The notes beneath the pieces are model-generated. The model had not been told where the DNA came from. It worked only from the letters and a program-made list of their open reading frames with translations, and searched no databases. A program made the translations under genes and the position numbers. This document shows, one piece after another, positions 17,464 through 24,343 of a stretch of DNA of 24,343 bases. Location: positions 1-24,343 of the forward strand of contig NZ_LSJY01000116.1 in the NCBI RefSeq assembly GCF_001556865.1. Direction: 5' to 3'. The DNA comes from Sphingobium sp. CCH11-B1. GTDB lineage: Bacteria > Pseudomonadota > Alphaproteobacteria > Sphingomonadales > Sphingomonadaceae. Each line of letters begins with the position of its first letter. The stretch's first letter is position 1.

Positions 17464-17974
17464 TCGCCTGATCCGCTCTGCGTCCGCGCGCCGTCTCGTG
17501 CTTTGGGGCGGGCTTGGCGCCGGGGCGCTGGCACTCTCCTCGCTCGCCGCCTTCGCTCAGGGCCACGCGCTCATGATCAACGTGAGCCCCAGCCTGCCCT
17601 ACTGGGCCCTCTGGGTGACGCGCGGGGCGGCCGTGCACCGCGGGGATATCATCCTTTTCGATCCGCCCGCTTCGTCGTTGCTGGTGAAGCATTTCGGAGC
17701 GGCGCCGAAACCGTTCGGTAAGCGGGTGAGCGGCGTGCCGGGCGACATCGTCACCGAGCAAAACCGCACCTACTTCGTCAACGGGCAGGCTGTCGCCAAG
17801 GCCAAGCTCACGAGCCGCCTTGGTGAACCCCTCGCGCTCGGCCCGACGGGCCGCGTTCCGAAAGGCTGCTATTTCGTCACAAGCGAACACAAGGACGGTT
17901 TCGACAGCCGCTACGCCGCAATCGGTTGGATTTGCTTCCCACGCATTCTCGGGGTCGGGAGGCCGATCCTGTGA
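17450..17974 (+). CDS. S26-family conjugative signal peptidase (RP4 TraF type)
   Basis: The 174-residue product has one N-terminal TM (about 17-36) followed by an S26 serine-lysine protease domain. The nucleophile is probably S48 in NVSPSLP and the general base K91 in GKRVSGVPGD. The later YFVTSEHKDGFDSRYAAIG matches the C-terminal S26 box. In RP4, TraF removes the pilin tail and cyclises it. Here the enzyme lies in an F-type operon, between trbI and traW, so the pilin TraA is the likely substrate (inference). The family motif SLP.G is altered to SLPYW. The ATG at 17450 has GGGAG upstream. Its stop overlaps the traW GTG. Confidence 0.88.
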   Translation: MLPADRLIRSASARRLVLWGGLGAGALALSSLAAFAQGHALMINVSPSLPYWALWVTRGAAVHRGDIILFDPPASSLLVKHFGAAPKPFGKRVSGVPGDIVTEQNRTYFVNGQAVAKAKLTSRLGEPLALGPTGRVPKGCYFVTSEHKDGFDSRYAAIGWICFPRILGVGRPIL

Positions 17975-18614
17975 GGCTCCTCACCTTCCCCATATGCGCC
18001 ACTGCGCTGGCGCTGGCCATAGCGCCAGAGGCAATGGCTCGCGATTACGGTCAGCACGGCACGGTCTGGCCAGTCATCGAACCGGACCTGCTGCAGCAGA
18101 TCCATGCCAGGCTTACGCAGCTCGAGAAGACCGGCGAGACCGCCCGCCTCAATGAGGAGCTGAAGCGGCGAACGATCGCCCGGGTCAACCGGCCTGAGCC
18201 TGTCGCAGGTCTCTCCCTCGCTCCGGCAACACGCAGCTGGCGTTTCGATCCGACGATCACCGTCGAGCGCGATATCGCCGACGATAAGGGCCGCGTCATC
18301 ATTGCCGCAGGCACTCGGGTCAATCCGCTCGATACCGTGCCGCTGCGGGCTCCCCTCGTCTTCCTCGATGGCGACGACACGGCACAGCTCGCCTGGGCCA
18401 CTCGTCGCTATGCCAGCACAAAGGCCAAGCTCATCCTCGTGCGGGGTGCGCCGCTCGAACTCATGAAAGCCCGCCAGCGGCGCTTCTACTTCGACCAAGG
18501 CGGCACGCTGGTGAAGCACTTCGGCATTCGGGCGGTGCCGGCAACCGTCGAGCAGCAGGGCCGCGCGCTTCTCATCACCGAACAGCCGGTGCCTCCCAAG
18601 GAGCGTGCGCCATC

Positions 18615-18618
<4 letters not shown>
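17971..18618 (+). CDS. traW: TraW, F-type pilus assembly protein
   Basis: The 215-residue product has a signal peptide cleaved after AMA near residue 23. The mature protein aligns along its length with F TraW (210) as I recall it: GTVWPVIEPDLLQ, RLTQLEKTGE, the RFDPTITVERDIADDKGRV region, VNPLDTVPL, FLDGDDTAQLAWA, KLILVRG and RFYFDQGGTLVKHFGI. It is periplasmic and acts with TrbC, TraU and TraF in pilus extension. The start is GTG at 17971, eight bases after GGGAGG. It overlaps the S26 peptidase gene upstream and traU downstream (ATGA). Confidence 0.95.
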
Positions 18619-19639
<1,021 letters not shown>

Positions 19640-19643
<4 letters not shown>

Positions 19644-20404
19644 AAACCATTCCTCATCTCATTGTGATCGCCTCGCTTTCGAGCCTTGCCGCTTTCGCTG
19701 GCGCGTCGGCGCAGACGGCCGAACCGGACCTTGATGTGGCGGCCATCCGGGCACGCGCCAGCGCTGGCGCCAGTGATGCCGACGCGCTCTCTGCCAATGC
19801 TCGCGCAAGGGCCGAGGCGCTGGCGCGGGAGGCCAGGACAAGCGCCAGCGAGGCCGAGGCGCACGCTCGCCGCTTCACCCGTGAGGCTGCCGCCAGTGCT
19901 AAGCATGATCCGGCCAGCACCTTCGACTTTGACCGGATGGTTGCCGATGCCGGCACCATGACCAGCGAAGGCATGGGCGATGCGCCAAGGTTCATAGCCT
20001 TTGCTTCGCTCTCGATGCCGCCGGCGGCGTTGCGGGCGATGATCGACGACGTGGCCAAGGCTGGCGGTATCGTCGCCCTGCGCGGTCTGCCTGGCAACAG
20101 CGCCAAGGCTCTGACGGACGCATTGGCAAAAGTCGCAAAGCCCGGCGAGCAGCTGGACGGCGTCGGTATCGACCCGCGGCTTTTCCGTGCTTTCGGGATC
20201 GAGACCGTACCCACCTACGTCGTCACCAGCAGCGACTTCGATCTGTGCGACGGGTTCGATTGTCGAACGCAGGTCCCGCCCCACGACCGGATGAGCGGCA
20301 ATGTCAGCGCAGCCTACGCGCTTGAGACCTTCGCGCGCGGCGGCGGCCCCGGCGCTTTGCTTGCGGCCCAGCACCTCGCCCGTCTTGAAAGGCAGGATCC
20401 ATGA
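19640..20404 (+). CDS. trbC: TrbC, F-type pilus assembly protein
   Basis: The 254-residue product has a signal peptide (to about residue 25), then an Ala/Arg/Glu-rich helical stretch at about 30-90 that looks like a coiled coil. The TrbC_Ftype domain follows (about 110-235) with FIAFASLSMPPAALRAMIDD, GIVALRGLPGNS, GIDPRLFRAFGIETVPTYVV and the late DFDLCDGFDC. The domain has a thioredoxin-like outline without a CxxC redox pair. TrbC partners TraW in F pilus assembly. The ATG at 19640 overlaps the traU stop; longer in-frame starts within traU lack a signal. The helical stretch makes it longer than F TrbC (212). Confidence 0.92.
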
Positions 20405-22128
20405 CACGACCAATCCTCTCTCTCACGGGCGTGTGCACGCTCCTGCTCACCCTTGCCGGACCGCTTCACGCCCAGACAACAACCGATGCTGCCAAGGCGG
20501 ACGGCAAGGCTTTCGGGCGAGACAAGGCGGCATCCGCGCAAAGTGCGGCAACCACAAATCCGGATGCCAGTCGCATCCCCAATTTCGGCGGCACACCAAG
20601 TCAGTCGGGCTATTTCGACGATCCCGACCGGATGAGCCGCGAAGCGGCGAGCCAGGCCACGACCAATACCGGTTATAAGGCCATGCGGGACTCGATGGAC
20701 CGGCGGGCCCGGTTTGCGCCGCAGGATCTCGATGCGACGATCGCGCGCAGCAATGTGATCAGCGAAGATCCCCTCGCCTATACGAGCGGGATGGCGATTG
20801 GCGGCTCGCAGGGACGGTGCGTGCCGCTGCCGCCGGCCAGCGGAACTGCAGCACGCTACAGGGCGACCTGCAACGTCGGCTACACCGCCAGCCAAGAAAC
20901 CCGGACCTGCCCCGTGACATTGACCGCACGGGTCGAGCAACGCCAAGTCTACGGCTACTACTGCGTGGGCGGCAGCGGGGTCGACCCGACTTCGGTCTAC
21001 AACTGCAACCGCTACCCAGCGCCGCAATGCACGGTCACGCAGTCCTATCCGATCAACCTGTGCGATCCCTACTTCGGGATCTACTGGGGCTGCAACTCTG
21101 GCGACCTCAGGGTTGACCTCGTCAGTTGTACCGCGCCGGTCGATGGCGCCACACCCTATACGGTGACGGGCGAGAACGTCGTAACCACCACGCGCGATGA
21201 GAGCCAATGCGCCGGCCTCGCGGCCGACAGCGCGTGCCAGCAAGACACCGAGACGTGCACCGACAGCGATCCGGTAACCCGCATTGTCGATGGCATCGCC
21301 GTGACGCAGCCTTGCTGGGCATGGAGCCGTAGTTACAGCTGCGCGCAGTTTACCGAGGCTCAGGACTGCCAGACACTTGAAGACACCCCGGGCTGCAAGC
21401 TCGTGCGCGAAGACTGTCTCGCTGGCGAGCCCTGCCGCACCTGGGAGCGGGTCTATGATTGCCCGGTTCCGGACCAGCCCGCGAACAGCAATCAGTTCAT
21501 TTGCGATGGCGATGTCTACTGCATCGATGGCTCGTGCGAGACCATCCAGCGCGAAGCCAATGACGAGTTCAAGGACGCGGTTGTCGCGTTGAACGCGATG
21601 AATCAGGCCCGCCGCGAATTCGATCCAGACAATCTAACCCTGTTCAAGGGGACCCGCGAAAGCTGCTCGTCGAAGGTGTTCGGCATTCTCAATTGCTGCA
21701 AGGGCAAGGGCTTTCCGCTTATCCCGGGCATCCAGCTGCTCGTAGCGCTGGGCTGCAGCCGCGAGGAGATGCTGCTGCATCAGAAGGATGCGCAGGGCCT
21801 GTGCGCCTACGTCGGCACTTATTGCTCATCCTCCTTCCTTGGTGTGTGCCTGACCAAGCGCAAGGTCTACTGCTGCTTTGAATCCAAGCTCTCGCGGATC
21901 CTGCAGGAACAAGGCCGCCAGCAGCTGAACAAGCCCTGGGGCAAGCCGAAGACCGAGCAATGCTCCGGGTTCACCATCGACGAGTTCGCCCGGCTTGATC
22001 TGAGCCGAATGGACTTCAGCGAAGTCTATGCCGAGTTCACCGACGCCGCCCGCTTGCCTGACGAACTGCAGGCCACCCAGGAAATCCAACAGAAGATCGA
22101 GGACTATTATGCCAGTGCACGCCAGTAA
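20401..22128 (+). CDS. traN: TraN, outer-membrane mating-pair stabilisation protein
   Basis: The 575-residue product has a signal peptide ending near AQTTT and about 32 cysteines in the mature chain, the hallmark of TraN (F 602). The N-terminal third contains SRIPNFGGTPSQSGYFDDP. The middle holds the Cys-rich repeats. The conserved C-terminus runs from LNCCKGKG through IQLLVALGCSREEMLLHQK, VGTYCSSSFLGVCLTKRKVY and CCFESKLSRILQEQGR to DLSRMDFSEVYAEF. In F, TraN contacts a recipient outer-membrane protein and sets recipient preference. The variable middle here would carry that choice. Start ATG overlaps the trbC stop; the 3' end overlaps traF by 20 bases. Confidence 0.95.
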   Translation: MTRPILSLTGVCTLLLTLAGPLHAQTTTDAAKADGKAFGRDKAASAQSAATTNPDASRIPNFGGTPSQSGYFDDPDRMSREAASQATTNTGYKAMRDSMDRRARFAPQDLDATIARSNVISEDPLAYTSGMAIGGSQGRCVPLPPASGTAARYRATCNVGYTASQETRTCPVTLTARVEQRQVYGYYCVGGSGVDPTSVYNCNRYPAPQCTVTQSYPINLCDPYFGIYWGCNSGDLRVDLVSCTAPVDGATPYTVTGENVVTTTRDESQCAGLAADSACQQDTETCTDSDPVTRIVDGIAVTQPCWAWSRSYSCAQFTEAQDCQTLEDTPGCKLVREDCLAGEPCRTWERVYDCPVPDQPANSNQFICDGDVYCIDGSCETIQREANDEFKDAVVALNAMNQARREFDPDNLTLFKGTRESCSSKVFGILNCCKGKGFPLIPGIQLLVALGCSREEMLLHQKDAQGLCAYVGTYCSSSFLGVCLTKRKVYCCFESKLSRILQEQGRQQLNKPWGKPKTEQCSGFTIDEFARLDLSRMDFSEVYAEFTDAARLPDELQATQEIQQKIEDYYASARQ

Positions 22129-22954
22129 GGCCGCGTGGCGGCTGCTTGCCGCCTGCGCGATTGCCAATGCCGCTTGCGGCCTTCCGCCCGCAAACGCGCA
22201 GATGACAACCACCCAGACCGATGCGCTGCCACGCGCCGAGACGAACGAGCGGCAGGACAGCTTCTACTGCGCGGAGCGCCGGCTTGGGTACTGGTTCTAT
22301 TGCAACCGGCCCAAGCCGCCGGAACAGAAGGCACCTGCGCCAGCGGCGAGCGCCACGAGCCAGCTTGACGCGATTACGGCGACCTTGCGGGAGCTCAAGG
22401 CCAAGGCGATCCTCGAGCCCACGCCTGCCAATGTGACGGCCTACATCCGGTTCCAGCGGGCCCAGCTCGACCGTGCGTCGCTCTTCAGCGACGTCTGGCA
22501 ACGGGCCATCTGGCAGAATCCCGAGCTCGACTACACGCTGCAGCGCCCGGTTTCGACACTCGGCAAGCGCCAGTGGCAGGATTCACGCACCGCGGAACGG
22601 AACGCGGCAATGGCCGAGCTCTCCGAGCGCTACGGGCTCTTCTACTTCTTCGCCCAGAGCTGCGGTGCCTGCGAGGTCATGTCGCCGATCGTACAGAGTG
22701 TGGCCTCGACCTGGCATATCGCTGTCCGCGCAATTTCGACTGATGGCGGCCCATCGCGGCATTTCCCGAATTACACGGTCGAGACCAACCAGCGCACCCG
22801 CATGGGCCTTGAGCCCAAGATTACGCCAGCTGTTGTGCTCTGGGATGCCCTGACCGGCCGCCCCATTCCGATCGGCTACGGCGTGATGAGCGCCGACGAG
22901 CTTCAGGACCGGATCTACCTCCTCACATCGAAGGAAGCTGGACGTGACTACTAG
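22109..22954 (+). CDS. traF: TraF, F-type periplasmic thioredoxin-like pilus assembly protein
   Basis: The 281-residue product has a signal peptide to about residue 31, then FYCAERRLGYWFYC, a family landmark, and a C-terminal thioredoxin-like domain. Here the domain keeps an active-site-like CGAC (C185, C188) in FFAQSCGACEVMSP, with a cis-Pro in ITPAVVLWD. F TraF itself is thioredoxin-like but, as I recall, lacks this CxxC pair, so this version may be redox active. The ATG at 22109 lies inside traN, with GAGG seven bases upstream; earlier in-frame starts have no signal peptide. It overlaps the traH GTG start by 11 bases. Confidence 0.93.
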   Translation: MPVHASKAAWRLLAACAIANAACGLPPANAQMTTTQTDALPRAETNERQDSFYCAERRLGYWFYCNRPKPPEQKAPAPAASATSQLDAITATLRELKAKAILEPTPANVTAYIRFQRAQLDRASLFSDVWQRAIWQNPELDYTLQRPVSTLGKRQWQDSRTAERNAAMAELSERYGLFYFFAQSCGACEVMSPIVQSVASTWHIAVRAISTDGGPSRHFPNYTVETNQRTRMGLEPKITPAVVLWDALTGRPIPIGYGVMSADELQDRIYLLTSKEAGRDY

Positions 22955-23945
22955 GATGAAAAGAGTCGTCGCTGCGATCCTTGCAGCCACCCTTCCTCTC
23001 ACCAGTGCATCGGCCGACGTCGGCAGTTCAATGGACTCGTTTCTGAACGACGTCGGCGGCGCAGCCAACGTCAACGGGCCGACCGCGTTTCAGGGGCAGT
23101 CGGCCGGCTATTACAGCCTGGGCAATGTCTGGACGCGCTTTCCCCAGAAGACGACCAACATTGCCAACCTGCAGCTGCCGCGCGCCCGCGCAGGGTGCGG
23201 CGGTATCGACATTTTCGCGGGGTCCTTCAGCTTCATCAACGCGAGCGAGATCGTGGCGATGCTGAAGGCGGTCGCCAACAATGCCGTCGGCTTCGCCTTC
23301 AGCCTGGCGATCGACACGGTCTGCCCGGAATGCTCGAAGATCATGCAGGAGTTCAGCCAGAAGGCTCAGCTCATGAACAACCTCAACATCAATTCCTGCG
23401 AGATGGCACAAGGATTGGTGGGCGGGATCTGGCCGAAGGGCGACCTTGCCGACAAAGCCGTCTGCGAAGCTATCGGCAACTCCGAAGGCATCTTCACCGA
23501 CTATGCCGCAGCCAAGCACGGCTGCGGCACCAGGGGGCAGCGTTCGAGCACGACTGCGCAAGGGTCGGGCAAGTATGACGACGTCAATCCCGGCGTGCCG
23601 CGAAACTACACCTGGACGATCCTCAAGAAGTCGGCGTTCTTCTCGCCCGGAGGCCGCTTCGACGAAGAGCTCGCCGAATATGCCATGACGCTGTTGGGCA
23701 CGATCATCTACGTGCCGCCCAAGGACGATGAACCGGGCAAGTTCGTGCCGATCGTTGGCGAAGCCTCGTCGACGCTTGTGACCTCGTTGCTGGATGGCAC
23801 CACGAATGGCAACGTCCTCATATTCGACTGCGACGAGACGGAGAAGTGCCTCAACCCAGGTTTCAAGTCGCTGAGCCTGCCCGCATCGAAAGCGCTGCGG
23901 CCGCGCGTCGCGGCGCTTTCGATGCGGGCAGGCTCAGCGACTTGA
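22944..23945 (+). CDS. traH: TraH N-terminal part (5' fragment of the broken frame)
   Basis: If translated as written, this frame gives 333 residues: signal peptide (to about residue 28) and the TraH body. Landmarks include the early GYYSLGNVWTRFP, the GCGGIDIFAGSFSFIN motif near residue 89 and the Cys-containing DTVCPECSKIMQEF segment. NVLIFDCDETEKCLNP marks the start of the conserved C-terminal part. The last eight or so residues (SMRAGSAT) are encoded by the second repeat arm and are not native TraH. The missing C-terminal quarter would probably make the fragment non-functional. The start overlaps traF by 11 bases. Confidence 0.8.
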   Translation: MTTRMKRVVAAILAATLPLTSASADVGSSMDSFLNDVGGAANVNGPTAFQGQSAGYYSLGNVWTRFPQKTTNIANLQLPRARAGCGGIDIFAGSFSFINASEIVAMLKAVANNAVGFAFSLAIDTVCPECSKIMQEFSQKAQLMNNLNINSCEMAQGLVGGIWPKGDLADKAVCEAIGNSEGIFTDYAAAKHGCGTRGQRSSTTAQGSGKYDDVNPGVPRNYTWTILKKSAFFSPGGRFDEELAEYAMTLLGTIIYVPPKDDEPGKFVPIVGEASSTLVTSLLDGTTNGNVLIFDCDETEKCLNPGFKSLSLPASKALRPRVAALSMRAGSAT

Positions 23946-24328
23946 AACAGGAACTGCTGCAGGTCGCATCGATCCCGCTCTACAAGATCCTGACCGTCCA
24001 GGCGGCCTATGGCCGCGGCATGCCGACCGACGACCGCGAGACCCTGGCCGAGATCGCCAGTGTCGACCTGCTGTTTGCTGTGCTAGACCGCATTGTCAAC
24101 GAGGCTGGCCGCTCAATGTCGAGCTTCATTGGGGCCGACGAAGCGAAGATCGCCATGTGGCAGAGCCAGGTCAATGTCGTGCGTCAGGCGCTGGCTGACC
24201 GGCAGGCCAACACGCATCTCAAGGTCAATGCGGTGCTGCAGATCATCGAGAAGACGGCGTTCATCGAGAACGTGCTGGCTGCCTCGATTGAGGATCAGCG
24301 TGCAATAGGCACCCCCTTCGTGGGGTGA
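23846..24328 (+). CDS. traH: TraH C-terminal part (3' fragment in the shifted frame)
   Basis: From about 23945 this frame reads KQELLQVASIPLYKILTVQAA, YGRGMPTDDRETLAEI and DLLFAVLDRIV, which fits the C-terminus of TraH. Residues encoded before that point come from the inverted-repeat region read in the wrong frame and are not family-like. The frame opens with a GTG at 23846 that has no convincing ribosome site, so independent translation is doubtful. It should be read as the tail of the interrupted traH, not as a separate gene. Fifteen bases remain to the window edge; a GTG at 24334 might start the next gene (traG in F order), but too little is visible to call it. Confidence 0.6.
   Translation: MPQPRFQVAEPARIESAAAARRGAFDAGRLSDLKQELLQVASIPLYKILTVQAAYGRGMPTDDRETLAEIASVDLLFAVLDRIVNEAGRSMSSFIGADEAKIAMWQSQVNVVRQALADRQANTHLKVNAVLQIIEKTAFIENVLAASIEDQRAIGTPFVG
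23860..23948. repeat. traH: Perfect 36-base inverted repeat (89-base palindrome) inside traH
   Basis: Arm 1 (23860-23895) and arm 2 (23913-23948) are exact reverse complements over all 36 bases, separated by 17 bases. As RNA the pairing continues inward to 23901/23907 with two G-U pairs, giving 42 pairs around a 5-base loop (23902-23906). No T tract follows. Arm 1 reads as TraH in frame. Arm 2 does not, and the frame changes across it. The inner part (about 23891-23917) is a natural quasi-palindrome produced by the codons of KALRPRVAAL. Confidence 0.97.
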
Positions 24329-24343
24329 TCGGCGTGCAAAAAG

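Larger units (their letters stand above)
22944..24328 (+). pseudogene. traH: traH, frameshifted at a large inverted repeat
   Basis: TraH is needed for F pilus assembly. Here the coding information for a TraH of about 460 residues (F TraH is about 458) is present but split between two frames. The first frame runs from the GTG at 22944 through CLNPGFKSLSLPASKALRPR and stops at 23943-23945. The second frame resumes with the TraH-like KQELLQVASIPLYKILTVQ (from about 23945) and ends at 24328. The break falls on a perfect 36-base inverted repeat (23860-23948). Either the gene is truly broken by a template-switch event or the read/assembly is wrong. The GTG at 22944 was chosen for its AAGGAAG at 6-base spacing; ATG at 22956 is the alternative. 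Confidence 0.85.

Noticed and set aside
19755..19770. Perfect 16-base palindrome in trbC
   Set aside because: It falls in Ala-rich GCC/GCG codons where such palindromes arise easily; no second copy or regulatory context.
23846..23945. Programmed ribosomal frameshift joining the two traH frames
   Set aside because: No slippery heptamer is seen in the overlap, and arm 2 is an exact reverse copy of arm 1, which is better explained by template switching or artefact.
23860..23948. Intrinsic transcription terminator
   Set aside because: The stem is far too long and no T tract follows on either strand; it also lies within coding sequence.

Overview
This window comes from a high-GC alphaproteobacterium. 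Codon use, the compact overlapping gene style and the gene set are most like a sphingomonad (Sphingomonadales); that assignment is inference, because no rRNA or other marker is present. It holds two functional blocks, a metal-type efflux island and most of an F-type conjugation operon, separated by a small divergent regulatory module.

Block 1 (about 275-7751, all + strand) is a five-gene efflux and sensing unit with start/stop overlaps or 4-base gaps: a short lipoprotein RND adaptor, a CzcA/CusA-class RND pump, a NodT-type outer-membrane channel lipoprotein, an OmpR-type response regulator and its histidine kinase. Together they would form a three-part pump spanning the envelope plus a two-component system that probably controls it. 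The substrate is not decided by the sequence.

Block 2 (7944-8682, - strand) encodes an HTH protein followed by an AlpA-family regulator. They are transcribed away from the transfer genes, with a 350-base control region (8683-9032) rich in small inverted and phased repeats between the two units.

Block 3 (9033 to the right edge, + strand) is the mating-pair-formation part of a type F (MPF_F) type IV secretion system in F-plasmid order: traA, traL, traE, traK, traB, a DsbC-like gene, traV, traC, an unknown two-TM gene, trbI, an S26 signal peptidase, traW, traU, trbC, traN, traF, traH. Most neighbours overlap by 1-20 bases, so this reads as one long operon. TraK, TraV and TraB form the envelope core, TraL and TraE the inner-membrane base, TraC the ATPase and TraA the pilin. 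TrbI, TraW, TraU, TrbC, TraF and TraH assemble the pilus, and TraN stabilises mating pairs. The relaxase, coupling protein, oriT and traG are not in the window, so plasmid versus integrative element cannot be decided.

The most striking feature is at 23860-23948 inside traH. A perfect 36-base inverted repeat (42 pairs as RNA, allowing two G-U pairs) sits exactly where the traH reading frame breaks. The N-terminal and C-terminal parts of TraH lie in different frames on either side. This looks like a fold-back template-switch mutation seeded by a natural quasi-palindrome, or else a sequencing or assembly artefact.
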